From JBGSUZ01 sp964404895 (GTDB taxonomy: Bacteria > Bacillota > Clostridia > Peptostreptococcales > Acidaminobacteraceae), in NCBI GenBank assembly GCA_964404895.1, contig CAYOLV010000001.1, forward strand, positions 1,131,039-1,195,038: 64,000 nt of DNA. Reading direction: 5' to 3'. Made by a program: the position numbers and the translations under genes. This document shows positions 1 through 8,623 of the stretch, piece after piece. The notes below the pieces were generated by a model. It was not told the origin of the DNA. It saw nothing but the letters and a program-made list of their open reading frames with translations, and searched no databases. Positions within the stretch are counted from its first letter, which is position 1, and every line of letters starts with the position of its first letter.

Positions 1-14
1 TCAGGAGGTCTAAA

Positions 15-455
15 ATGATCCAAGAGTTATTGAAAAAAGAATTGTTCCTGCCAGAGCTTCAAGCCACGACTAAGCGAGGTGCAATTGAAGAAATGGTTTC
101 AAAGTTGGACGAACTGGGTCTGTTAAACGATAAAGCGGCCTATCTCCAAGCGGTACTGGACAGAGAAGCAGAATACAGCACAGGTATTGGCATGGGCGTT
201 GCAATTCCTCATGGGAAATCCAAAGGGGTTAGTACACCAGGTCTTGTATTTGCCAGAAGTCAAGCAGGTGTAGATTTTGACTCAATGGACGAAAAACCTA
301 CTTATCTTCTGTTTTTAGTCGCTGTACCTGAAGAAAGTGCAGATACCCATTTAAAAGTACTTAGCAGTTTATCTAGAAAATTAATGCATCAAGAAGTCAG
401 AGAGTCACTCATGAACGCAAGTTCATACGAAGCAATTATTCAAATATTAGAATAA
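15..455 (+). CDS. PTS fructose/mannitol-type EIIA protein
   Basis: This 146-residue protein is a stand-alone EIIA domain of the fructose-mannitol PTS family. It takes phosphate from HPr and passes it to EIIB during sugar uptake. The active-site histidine is visible at about residue 66 in the sequence GVAIPHGK. The length matches a single EIIA domain. An AGGAGG ribosome binding site at 3-8 fixes the start. The EIIBC gene follows after 81 bases, so EIIA and EIIBC are separate polypeptides here rather than one FruA chain. The operon probably continues upstream of the window. The sugar could be fructose or a related hexose, since sequence alone does not settle it. Confidence 0.9.
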   Translation: MIQELLKKELFLPELQATTKRGAIEEMVSKLDELGLLNDKAAYLQAVLDREAEYSTGIGMGVAIPHGKSKGVSTPGLVFARSQAGVDFDSMDEKPTYLLFLVAVPEESADTHLKVLSSLSRKLMHQEVRESLMNASSYEAIIQILE

Positions 456-473
456 GCCAACTCATATGTTTCG

Positions 474-515
474 GGGGCTTCGAGCCCCTCAACACACCAT
501 TCGCACAGCGACTGG
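474..515. repeat. Two adjacent short palindromes between EIIA and EIIBC
   Basis: The spacer holds a perfect hairpin at 474-488 (GGGGCT, TCG, AGCCCC) followed by an imperfect palindrome at 497-515 (CCATTCGC, ACA, GCGACTGG). Neither has a T-run, so they do not look like terminators. The second is almost the inverse of a palindrome at 36431-36449, which suggests a REP-like family. Confidence 0.55.
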
Positions 516-536
516 TAACACTAAGGGGGAAATTTT

Positions 537-1901
537 ATGAAAATTGTTGCAGTAACAGCTTGTCCAACGGGGATAGCCCATACTTACATGGCTGCGGAAG
601 CCCTTCAAATCGCTTCTAAAGAGAAGAACATTGAAATAAAAGTTGAAACTAGAGGTTCAGTTGGGGCTGAAAATCCACTCACAGATGAAGACATCAAAAA
701 TGCTGACGCAGTCATTGTAGCAGCTGACACCAGTACACCAATGGAAAGATTTGCTGGTAAAAAAGTGATAGAAGTCTCAGTAAAAGAGGCAATCAAAGAC
801 GCAAAAGGTCTGATTGAAAAGGCACAGAATGCACCCGTTTATGGTAAAGCATTAATGGATCAAGTTCAAGAAATCAAAGAAGAAAATAAAGCTAAACAAA
901 ATAGTATTTACAAGCATTTAATGTCGGGCGTTTCCTTTATGATTCCATTTGTAACAGCAGGTGGTATTTTGATAGCCCTTTCATTTGCTTTCGGTATTGA
1001 AGCGTTTAAACAAGAAGGAACCCTTGCTGCAGCACTTATGACCATTGGTGGCGGTAATGCATTTGCCCTTATGGTTCCAATTTTGGCAGGTTACATTGCA
1101 TTCTCCATTGCTGACAGACCAGGTTTAGTACCCGGAATGGTTGCAGGGATGTTGGCATCATCTATTGGTGCAGGATTCCTTGGGGGTCTTATTGGTGGTT
1201 TCTTAGCAGGTTACACTGTTGTCTTCTTGAAAAATCTTATCAAGTTGCCTAAATCTATGGCTGGTCTTATGCCTGTTCTAATTTTACCAGTTCTCAGTAC
1301 ATTATTTGTAGGTTTAGTCATGATTTATGTATTGGGTGGCCCAGTAAGCGCTATCAACGCAGGTCTTAACAGCTGGTTATCATCTCTCAGCGGTACAAAT
1401 GCAGCCTTCCTAGGTTTGATTCTTGGTCTTATGATGGCATTAGACATGGGTGGTCCAGTCAATAAAGCGGCGTATACTTTTGGTGTAGGCACATTGGCAG
1501 CTGGTCAACCATCGGCAGTTATGGCAGCAGTTATGGCAGCAGGTATGGTACCTCCTTTGGCATTAGCACTTGCCACAACGATTGCAAAGAATAAATTCTC
1601 TGAAGATGAAAAAGAAGCGGGTAAAGCCGCATGGGCACTGGGTGCATCCTTTATCACTGAAGGCGCAATTCCATTTGCGGCAGCTGACCCAGCTAAAGTT
1701 ATTCCTTCAATCATGATTGGTGCAGGTATTACAGGCGCATTGTCAATGACATTCAACTGTGGACTTGCGGTTCCTCATGGTGGATTATTTGTACTTGCAA
1801 TCCCACACGCAGTAACGAATTTACCATTATACTTGGTATCCATTATTGTGGGTACAGTTGTTTCTGCAGTGATATTATCGGCTTTAAAAACAAAGAAATA
1901 G
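537..1901 (+). CDS. PTS fructose-type EIIBC permease
   Basis: This 454-residue membrane protein is the sugar-transporting EIIBC of a fructose-family PTS. The N-terminal EIIB domain (about residues 1-100) has the phosphocysteine at residue 9 in the motif ACPTGIAHT. A charged linker leads to the multi-spanning EIIC domain (about 120-454) with the conserved MGGPVNKAAY segment near residue 304, ITEGAIPFA near 366 and the histidine of VPHGG near 414. A purine-rich AAGGGGGAA precedes the ATG. It works with the EIIA encoded just upstream and with EI and HPr encoded just downstream, so the whole phosphorelay is in one cluster. The sugar is probably fructose, but this is family-level inference. Confidence 0.9.
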   Translation: MKIVAVTACPTGIAHTYMAAEALQIASKEKNIEIKVETRGSVGAENPLTDEDIKNADAVIVAADTSTPMERFAGKKVIEVSVKEAIKDAKGLIEKAQNAPVYGKALMDQVQEIKEENKAKQNSIYKHLMSGVSFMIPFVTAGGILIALSFAFGIEAFKQEGTLAAALMTIGGGNAFALMVPILAGYIAFSIADRPGLVPGMVAGMLASSIGAGFLGGLIGGFLAGYTVVFLKNLIKLPKSMAGLMPVLILPVLSTLFVGLVMIYVLGGPVSAINAGLNSWLSSLSGTNAAFLGLILGLMMALDMGGPVNKAAYTFGVGTLAAGQPSAVMAAVMAAGMVPPLALALATTIAKNKFSEDEKEAGKAAWALGASFITEGAIPFAAADPAKVIPSIMIGAGITGALSMTFNCGLAVPHGGLFVLAIPHAVTNLPLYLVSIIVGTVVSAVILSALKTKK

Positions 1902-2024
1902 GAAGCTCAGGGCATTGAGCCCTTCGCTTCCTCCCAGATTTGCTTCGCAAATGGGATAAATAAGGAGCTCAGGGCATCGAGCCCTTCGCTTCCTCCCGGA
2001 TTTGCTTCGCAAATGGGATAAATA
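1902..2024. repeat. Two tandem copies of a ~62-bp hairpin repeat
   Basis: Two copies with a 62-base period fill the gap between EIIBC and ptsI and differ at only a few positions. Each holds a GGGC/GCCC hairpin, enclosed in the first copy by GGAAGC/GCTTCC arms at 1901-1931, and then a GATTTGC-TTC-GCAAAT palindrome. No T-run follows, so termination is unlikely. The hairpins could instead protect or process the mRNA between the permease and EI genes. Confidence 0.75.
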
Positions 2025-2054
2025 GAATTTTCATTCCTGTAAGGAGGAAGAAAA

Positions 2055-3773
2055 GTGAAAGGTATTCCAGCATCAGAAGGCATTGGCGTTGCACCAGTCT
2101 TGATGATCGAAGTTCAAGAAATGGTGATTGAAACCCATACAATAGAAGATGTTGAAGCAGAAGTGGCTCATTTTAGAGCCGCTTTAGCTTCTGTAGAAGT
2201 ACAACTTGAAAATTTAAGAATTGAAACAGCGAAGCACGTTGGAGAAAAGGAAGCGGGCGTATTTGAAGCCCACAAAATGTTTCTGCAAGATCCGGAATGG
2301 GTTGGGCAAATTGAAGCGTTGATTCGAAAAGAAAAAAAAGCCTCCAGTTATGCGGTGGAAAAAGTCACTCAAGGGTTTATTCAATTATTCGAAGCTATTG
2401 AAGATGCTTATTTGAGAGAACGGGCAGCTGATCTGAAAGATGTGAGTCAGCGGCTTTTAAGAAGACTTTTGAATCTGCAGGAAATGGATCTTAAGAACTT
2501 AGAAAAACCGGTCATTCTCGTTGCAAAAGATTTACAGCCTTCACAAACGGCGAGCCTAGACAAAAATAGAGTCATCGGTTTTGTGACGGAAATGGGAAAT
2601 ACCACTTCTCACACTGCCATTATTGCCAGAACTTTGGGAATCCCAGCAGTAGTAGGTCTTTCAGGAATTCTGAAAAACGTTAAAAATGGAGATCTCTTGG
2701 CAATTGACGGTTCTACGGGGGATGTGATCATCGCACCAGAAGAAAAAGAACTTGCTGATTTTGAGAATAGAAGAAAAAACTATTTAAACAAACAAAGTAT
2801 TTTTGAAACAGTCAGAGGTCTTGAAACCATAACTTTAGATGGACGTCAAATCGAAGTTGCAGGGAATATTGGCAAGCCCAAAGATGTGGCACTGATTGTC
2901 TCCAATGACGGCGAAGGCATAGGTCTTTTCAGGAGTGAATTTGTCTTTATGGACAGAGAAACCCCTCCAACGGAAGAAGAACAGTTTGAAGCTTACAAGC
3001 ACGTCCTTGAAACCATGGGCGGCAAGCCTGTTATCATTCGTACATTAGATGCAGGCGGCGATAAGCATATTCCTTATCTCAATATTGACGAAGAAATGAA
3101 CCCGTTTTTAGGGTATAGAGCGATTCGTATTTGTCTCGATGATCAAGAACTTTTCAAAACCCAATTGAGAGCCATTTTCAGAGCTAGCGTTTACGGTAAA
3201 GCTAAAATCATGTTCCCTATGATTGCCCGTGTGGAAGAAGTTAGACGGGCAAAAGAAGTGGTGGAAGCAGTTAAAGAAGAACTGAGAACTGAGGGCATTG
3301 CCTTTGACGAGCAAGTTCCCGTTGGAATTATGATAGAAGTCCCATCTGCAGCGGTTATGGCAGATGTGCTTATTGAAGAAGTAGACTTTTTCAGCATAGG
3401 AACTAATGATTTGACTCAGTACACTTTGGCAGCGGACCGTATGAATGAAAAGCTTGGCGAATTGTATTCTACTTTTGACCCTGCAGTTATTAGACTGATT
3501 GCAAAGGTTATTCAAGCGGGGAATAAAGCGGGTAAAATGGTTGGAATGTGCGGTGAAGCGGCAAGTGATCCTAGACTGATTCCCCTTTGGTTAGGTCTGG
3601 GCATGGACGAGTTCAGCGTCTCTCCTTCTAAAATTTTAGAGACTCGTTACAATCTTCGAAAATTAAATCAGTCGCAATTGGAAACAGTTGTGGAAAAAGT
3701 GCTATCATCGAAAAGTAAGGACGAAGTCAAAGAGATTTTAGAGGTCGTTTATAAGGAGGCATACAATGGTTAA
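2055..3773 (+). CDS. ptsI: PTS enzyme I (phosphoenolpyruvate-protein phosphotransferase)
   Basis: Enzyme I starts the PTS relay by autophosphorylating from PEP and passing the phosphate to HPr. At 572 residues it has the usual length. The N-terminal HPr-binding and phosphohistidine domains carry the active histidine at residue 186 in TTSHTAIIA. The PEP-binding barrel follows, with LFRSEFVFMDR, the GTNDLTQY segment and the catalytic cysteine in GMCGEAASD. The start is GTG at 2055, supported by AAGGAGGA just upstream. The stop overlaps the start of ptsH by 8 bases, which suggests translational coupling and matched amounts of EI and HPr. Confidence 0.97.
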   Translation: MKGIPASEGIGVAPVLMIEVQEMVIETHTIEDVEAEVAHFRAALASVEVQLENLRIETAKHVGEKEAGVFEAHKMFLQDPEWVGQIEALIRKEKKASSYAVEKVTQGFIQLFEAIEDAYLRERAADLKDVSQRLLRRLLNLQEMDLKNLEKPVILVAKDLQPSQTASLDKNRVIGFVTEMGNTTSHTAIIARTLGIPAVVGLSGILKNVKNGDLLAIDGSTGDVIIAPEEKELADFENRRKNYLNKQSIFETVRGLETITLDGRQIEVAGNIGKPKDVALIVSNDGEGIGLFRSEFVFMDRETPPTEEEQFEAYKHVLETMGGKPVIIRTLDAGGDKHIPYLNIDEEMNPFLGYRAIRICLDDQELFKTQLRAIFRASVYGKAKIMFPMIARVEEVRRAKEVVEAVKEELRTEGIAFDEQVPVGIMIEVPSAAVMADVLIEEVDFFSIGTNDLTQYTLAADRMNEKLGELYSTFDPAVIRLIAKVIQAGNKAGKMVGMCGEAASDPRLIPLWLGLGMDEFSVSPSKILETRYNLRKLNQSQLETVVEKVLSSKSKDEVKEILEVVYKEAYNG

Positions 3774-4023
3774 AGAAATAGTCACGCTTATTGCAAAAGA
3801 AGGGTTTCACGCAAGACCTGCTTCAATGTTCGTTAAAATGGCAAATGGCTATCAGTCTGAAATTAGCCTGACATATCAAGATAATACTGTCAACGGCAAG
3901 TCCATTATGGGGATTTTAACCCTTGGTGCGGCTTGTGGCAGTGAAGTGATAATTGCTGCAGTCGGTGAAGATGAAGCGGAAGCCGCAAGTGCCTTAAGTG
4001 CATTTGTAAAAGAAATGGAATAG
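3766..4023 (+). CDS. ptsH: Phosphocarrier protein HPr
   Basis: This 85-residue protein is HPr, the small phosphate shuttle between enzyme I and the EIIA domains. Histidine 15 lies in the family motif GFHARPAS. Serine 46 in GKSIMG matches the site that HPr kinase/phosphorylase modifies in Firmicutes, so the protein could also take part in CcpA-type catabolite repression. That role is inferred from the conserved residue; neither hprK nor ccpA is in the window. The gene overlaps the end of ptsI, and its start is preceded by AAGGAGG. A terminator follows. Confidence 0.97.
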   Translation: MVKEIVTLIAKEGFHARPASMFVKMANGYQSEISLTYQDNTVNGKSIMGILTLGAACGSEVIIAAVGEDEAEAASALSAFVKEME

Positions 4024-4061
4024 GTTTTAAAAAATATATAGTTACTAAAAAGATTACTAGA

Positions 4062-4092
4062 AAAATCCGTCTCTTAGAGGCGGATTTTTTTG
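4062..4092 (+). terminator. Rho-independent terminator after ptsH
   Basis: An ATCCGTCTC / GAGGCGGAT stem with one G-T wobble is followed by seven Ts. It closes the PTS operon. Confidence 0.85.
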
Positions 4093-4149
4093 TTGGATAC
4101 ATATATAATGAAATCAGATAGGACAAATTCTGTCATGAGGAGCAACTAT

Positions 4150-4845
4150 ATGAAACCACAGCAAATTTTAATTGTAGATGATGAAGTGAAAATTAGAGAC
4201 GTGATTAAATCCTATTTGGAAAAGGATGGGTATATTGTTTTTGAAGCTGGGGACTGTGCACAGGCTCAAAAATTATTGGATAACAAGCAACCCGATTTAA
4301 TGATTTTAGATTTGATGTTACCAGATATGACTGGGGAAGCCTTTTGCAAGAAAATCAGAAAGACATCCAGAATACCCATCATTATGCTGACGGCAAAGGT
4401 AGAGGAGATGAATATTTTAGAAGGGCTAGACATGGGGGCGGACGACTATGTGACTAAACCATTCAGTGTGAAACAATTAGTGGCGAGAGTTCAAGCCCTG
4501 CTTCGCAGAAGCAGTTCAGAAGTCATGCCCCTGACCAATCAACTCAGTTTTAACAACGGCGAATTAGTCATTGAGCCATTGAAACACGAAATCAAAAAGC
4601 AGGGCGAAGTGGTGGCTTTGACCCCTAATGAGTTTAAGATTCTCATGACTTTAGTTGCCTATCCGAGTAAAGTATTTACCCGAGAAGAGCTCATTATTGC
4701 CGCCCTCGGAGAAGACTTTGCAGGCTATGACCGCACGGTGGATACTCACATTAAAAATATCAGGCAAAAAATAGAAACAGATCTTAAATCTCCTAAATAT
4801 GTGCTGACAGTTCACGGCGTGGGCTATCGATTTGGCGGTGAGTAA
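4150..4845 (+). CDS. OmpR-family response regulator
   Basis: This 231-residue protein has an N-terminal receiver domain with acidic pocket D10/D11, phosphoacceptor D54 in LDLMLP and the lysine in VTKPF. A C-terminal winged-helix DNA-binding domain ends in VHGVGYRFGG. The ATG at 4150 is preferred over an in-frame ATG at 4090 because GAGGAG lies just before it and the upstream one sits inside the ptsH terminator. The histidine kinase gene starts directly after its stop codon. The downstream lipoprotein and HMA/SafE/cupredoxin genes suggest that the pair responds to copper or another envelope metal signal; that is inference from context. Confidence 0.93.
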   Translation: MKPQQILIVDDEVKIRDVIKSYLEKDGYIVFEAGDCAQAQKLLDNKQPDLMILDLMLPDMTGEAFCKKIRKTSRIPIIMLTAKVEEMNILEGLDMGADDYVTKPFSVKQLVARVQALLRRSSSEVMPLTNQLSFNNGELVIEPLKHEIKKQGEVVALTPNEFKILMTLVAYPSKVFTREELIIAALGEDFAGYDRTVDTHIKNIRQKIETDLKSPKYVLTVHGVGYRFGGE

Positions 4846-6210
4846 ATGTATAAACTCAGAACGAAGCTGACGGCAGCGTTTGCCGTAACAGCAATACTTT
4901 GCGTCATTCTCATTGGTGTATTGTCAAATCTTCAACTGGAATACCATTTTAAGGAGTACGTCAAGCAAAATCAAAATCAGAAGAACTACGAAATTATTCA
5001 GTTAATGGCATCGGTTCATGACAAAGAGACTGGGTGGAACGTTCAAACCATTGAAAGTATTGGCATTTTTGCTTTTAAACAGGGGTTGCTTATACAAGTT
5101 TTTGACGAGAAGAATCAGTTGATTTGGGATGCTTACAACAATGAAAATATCCAGTCGGCCAGTCAAAGTATGGGGGACTATAACTCTGCAGACGCACCTC
5201 ATATCTCGCAAACTTTTCCAATGATTAAAAATGGAGAAAAGCTTGGCAGTGTAACCATCGCCTACGATGAACCCCTTTCTTATAATCAATTGGATCTTCA
5301 TTTTATTCGAACTTTAAATCAAATATTTATTGTAGTGGGGCTCCTTTCTTCAATATTAGCCATACTTTTTGGTGCCTATATGTCAAAGCGCATCAGTTTG
5401 CCCATTACAAAGGTTATTCAAACCGCCCAATCCATTGCTAAAGGCACATATAACGACAGAGTCCATGAAGAATCCAATACCATAGAAATTAAGCAGCTAA
5501 CAGAGACGGTCAATCAGCTGGCTCTGACTTTGGAGAAGCAGGAAAACTTGAGAAAACGATTGACTGGGGACGTGGCTCATGAACTCAGAACCCCTCTAAC
5601 CACCATTCAAAGCCATCTTGAGGCGATGATTGATGGGGTGTGGGAACCTTCGCTAGAGCGCCTGACCAGTTGTCACGAGGAAATAACCCGCATTACAAGA
5701 TTGGTCAGTGATTTAGAAAAGTTGGCTCATTTTGAAAGTGAAAATATGATGCTTCATAAAGAAGCATTGAACTTAGAGGAGCTGCTCCATCAGCTTACAA
5801 TGACCTTTGAGTCAGCTTTTTCTCAAAAGAAAATCAATGCCCAAATCTTCTGTGACCACAGTTCGCTATGGGGAGACAAAGACAAAATCAGCCAAGTGGT
5901 TATTAACGTATTGTCAAACGCAGTGAAGTTTACACCAGAAGGGGGAACTATTACTTTAAAGGGACAGCAACTTCCTGGTGGCGTTGAACTGGTCATATCA
6001 GATACGGGAGTAGGTATTTCGGAAACCGACCTGCCTTTAATTTTTGAAAGATTCTACCGTGCAGACGTTTCTCGAAATAGAATGACAGGTGGCTCTGGCA
6101 TAGGTTTATCCTTGGTAAAAACCATAGTTGAAGCCCACGGTGGCACTGTAGAGGTTATGAGTCAGGTGAATCGGGGCACCACTTTTAAATTTTATTTTCC
6201 AAAGGGCTAA
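4846..6210 (+). CDS. Sensor histidine kinase, HAMP/HisKA type
   Basis: This 454-residue kinase has a first membrane helix at about 10-28, an extracytoplasmic sensor region of about 130 residues, a second helix near 158-180 and a HAMP domain. The HisKA dimerization box follows, with the phosphohistidine at residue 245 in VAHELRTPL. The ATPase domain shows NVLSNAVKFTPEGG, DTGVGIS and GGSGIGLSLVK. It starts immediately after the response regulator stop, so the two are co-transcribed partners. The sensor region shows no obvious cysteine- or histidine-rich metal site, so the signal cannot be read from sequence. Confidence 0.93.
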   Translation: MYKLRTKLTAAFAVTAILCVILIGVLSNLQLEYHFKEYVKQNQNQKNYEIIQLMASVHDKETGWNVQTIESIGIFAFKQGLLIQVFDEKNQLIWDAYNNENIQSASQSMGDYNSADAPHISQTFPMIKNGEKLGSVTIAYDEPLSYNQLDLHFIRTLNQIFIVVGLLSSILAILFGAYMSKRISLPITKVIQTAQSIAKGTYNDRVHEESNTIEIKQLTETVNQLALTLEKQENLRKRLTGDVAHELRTPLTTIQSHLEAMIDGVWEPSLERLTSCHEEITRITRLVSDLEKLAHFESENMMLHKEALNLEELLHQLTMTFESAFSQKKINAQIFCDHSSLWGDKDKISQVVINVLSNAVKFTPEGGTITLKGQQLPGGVELVISDTGVGISETDLPLIFERFYRADVSRNRMTGGSGIGLSLVKTIVEAHGGTVEVMSQVNRGTTFKFYFPKG

Positions 6211-6289
6211 TCTTCATAAAATCTACATTAAATTTTGAGATACTCAATCTAACAAATACACCTTAGGGGTATTAATGAGGAGGCTTTTT

Positions 6290-6967
6290 ATGAAAAAAAT
6301 AATTTTAGCATTATCGGTCATAACACCGCTGGTCTTAGCGGGTTGTGCTCAAACTGATGTGGTTGCCAAATATTCTGTGACTTCTTTTGAATCGATTTTA
6401 AGTGCTGCACCGAGTCCAGTTGCCTTTGATGAAGTCAATAACGGTTGGGCTTTGAAATCTCCAGGGGGCGAAAGTTTTACTTGGGGCAAAGATTTCAGCA
6501 CGGCCAATACTCCAGATTTAATGATGTCATTGGACGCGACACCTTTTCTTAATGCAGGACTTAAACCTGATACATTAGATCAAGAGATGTACTTATTTGA
6601 CGCTGCAAGCAACACTCTTATGATTCATGCTGAGGCAGGGGAAGAAGTTTCTAAATACAATGGGGAGCCCCAGCCTATAGATGGATTCAAACTGTTGGTG
6701 AAGAACCATAGAGATCGAATTGGCTACCATGAAGTTTTAGACCATTACGGGGTAAAACTAGGTGATGGCAATATGGTAGAATGGGCAAAAGACATGGCGA
6801 CTAATGACAAAGACCTTGTTTTTGTATTGAATCCGCAACCTCTTATTGAGGCAGGGGTAGATCCTGCAAAAGTAGAGGAATGGATTTTTACACAAGTTGA
6901 AGTCAAAAATGATCAAGGACAAACGGAAATGGTAGACAAGTTCCTCAAACCTTATGATTTTAAATAA
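6290..6967 (+). CDS. Putative lipoprotein of unknown function
   Basis: This 225-residue protein has a lipoprotein signal peptide with the lipobox LAGC, placing the lipidated cysteine at residue 19, so it should be anchored outside the membrane. The mature part is acidic, rich in short loops and Asn/Asp, and has no cysteine or strong motif that I recognise. The ATG at 6290 is preferred because the signal peptide begins there and GAGGAGGC lies just upstream. It sits 79 bases after the histidine kinase and 23 bases before the HMA/SafE gene. It may be an accessory protein of the putative metal module. I cannot assign a function. Confidence 0.7.
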   Translation: MKKIILALSVITPLVLAGCAQTDVVAKYSVTSFESILSAAPSPVAFDEVNNGWALKSPGGESFTWGKDFSTANTPDLMMSLDATPFLNAGLKPDTLDQEMYLFDAASNTLMIHAEAGEEVSKYNGEPQPIDGFKLLVKNHRDRIGYHEVLDHYGVKLGDGNMVEWAKDMATNDKDLVFVLNPQPLIEAGVDPAKVEEWIFTQVEVKNDQGQTEMVDKFLKPYDFK

Positions 6968-6990
6968 GCCATGAAATGTAGGTGATGCAG

Positions 6991-8361
6991 ATGCCCAAAA
7001 TTGTAAATAAAACATTCCAAATAGATGGAATGACCTGTGGTCAATGTGAAAAGATTATACAAAAGAAGCTGATAAAAGAAGAAGGTATAGTCAGCACTGA
7101 GATTAGTTACAGCAAAGGGACTGCAACGATTGTGTACGACCTTGAAAAAATCAGCGAGGAACGCATTCACAAAATCGTTCAGGACGCAGGTTATGATTTC
7201 AAAACTATAAATCACTCAAATAATGTAAAACCTTCGATTAAAACTTTTCAATGGGCAGGTATTGGAGTTGTTTTGGCAGCCTTTATACTTCTGATTCAGC
7301 TCACCATAGGCTTTAATTTTATTCCTGAGCTCAGTGTGCAAATGAGTTATGGCATGTTGTTTGTTGTTGGACTTTTAACTTCGGTTCACTGCATTGCCAT
7401 GTGTGGTGGCATCAATCTTTCTCAGTGTCTGGTTCCCAGAGAAAACGGAACATTCACAGCGGATTGGAGACCCAGTTTTCAATACAATTTAGGAAGAGTG
7501 CTGTCTTATACTATTATAGGTGGCATAGTTGGGGGCCTTGGGTCGGTCATACAATTTACTGGAAGTGCTAGAGGTCTGATTGCTATTCTCGCAGGACTTT
7601 TTATGATGATTATGGGCATCAATATGCTGGGTATTTTTCCTTTCTTAAGAAAAGTTCAAGTCAGATTGCCCTCAGGACTGCGCCAGAAATTACTCGGTAA
7701 AAATAAGAGTAGAGGTCCTTTGGTGATAGGTATTCTCAATGGACTCATGCCCTGTGGACCCCTTCAAGCGATGCAACTCTATGCTCTAGGAAGTGGCAGC
7801 GTCCTTTCAGGTGCCTTGTCCATGCTGTTCTTTAGCTTAGGAACAGTACCTCTCATGTTTGGATTTGGTCTATTGAGTACCTATATGAGCAAGAATTTCA
7901 CTAAAAATCTATTGAAACTCAGTGGTCTTTTGGTTGCTTTATTAGGAATTATTATGATGGGAAGAGGTTTCAACTTAAGCGGATTGGGTTTGCCGTCTAT
8001 GGCTAGCCTCCAAGAAGTGGTTCAAAGCAGTAATGCTTTAAAGTCAGATAGTCCCTCTGCAATTGCCAAAGTTGAAAATGGCGTTCAAGTGGTGACTGGC
8101 GAAATTCAATCAAGGGCGTATCCCAATATGGTCGTAAAAAAAGGCATTCCTCTTCGCATAAATTTTCACGCAGAGGAGAGTCAGATTAATGGCTGTAACG
8201 GAACACTGGTCATACCAGATTATGGGATTCAACTCGATTTGAAACCTGGTGACAATTATGTTGAGTTTACACCGTCAGCTTCAGGAAAATTAGTTTATAC
8301 TTGTTGGATGGGCATGGTGTCTGGCGAAATTGACGTTGTAGAGGAGTTAGAGCAAAAGTAA
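6991..8361 (+). CDS. HMA / SafE-like membrane / cupredoxin-like fusion protein
   Basis: Three parts are visible in about 456 residues. The first is a heavy-metal-associated domain (about 5-70) with the metal-binding pair C16/C19 in GMTCGQCEK. The second is a sulfite-exporter TauE/SafE-like (UreH/DsbD-type) membrane core (about 85-330) with the HCIAMCGGIN and NGLMPCGPLQ motifs. The third is a C-terminal cupredoxin-like segment (about 355-455) ending in CWMGM, a Cys/Met pattern suited to copper. Proteins of this architecture are linked to copper or heavy-metal handling. The start at 6991 is chosen because AGGTGAT precedes it; GTG 6982 and ATG 6985 are alternatives. It is probably expressed with the upstream two-component system. 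Confidence 0.85.
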   Translation: MPKIVNKTFQIDGMTCGQCEKIIQKKLIKEEGIVSTEISYSKGTATIVYDLEKISEERIHKIVQDAGYDFKTINHSNNVKPSIKTFQWAGIGVVLAAFILLIQLTIGFNFIPELSVQMSYGMLFVVGLLTSVHCIAMCGGINLSQCLVPRENGTFTADWRPSFQYNLGRVLSYTIIGGIVGGLGSVIQFTGSARGLIAILAGLFMMIMGINMLGIFPFLRKVQVRLPSGLRQKLLGKNKSRGPLVIGILNGLMPCGPLQAMQLYALGSGSVLSGALSMLFFSLGTVPLMFGFGLLSTYMSKNFTKNLLKLSGLLVALLGIIMMGRGFNLSGLGLPSMASLQEVVQSSNALKSDSPSAIAKVENGVQVVTGEIQSRAYPNMVVKKGIPLRINFHAEESQINGCNGTLVIPDYGIQLDLKPGDNYVEFTPSASGKLVYTCWMGMVSGEIDVVEELEQK

Positions 8362-8380
8362 TTTATGAATGGCGCCTTAT

Positions 8381-8419
8381 AAAAAGAGCAAACCTTGAAA
8401 AGGTTTGCTCTTTTTATTT
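8381..8419 (+). terminator. Rho-independent terminator after the HMA/SafE gene
   Basis: An AAAGAGCAAACC / GGTTTGCTCTTT stem with a short loop is followed by a T-rich tract. It ends the putative metal operon. Confidence 0.9.
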
Positions 8420-8623
8420 AGCCCATTTCAGAAGTATGTGAAGGTGAAAACGGAAGGTCATAGGGCTTGAAATTAGCATCGATATATGAAAAAAGGATTA
8501 AAAAAAGCCACAATTGATTGAATTTATGTTAAATTGATATATACTTTAATATGGCTAACAGTATATAAATATGAATTGAAGAAACTGATTTCCAATGATG
8601 TGAAGGATATAAAGGAGTTTTAA

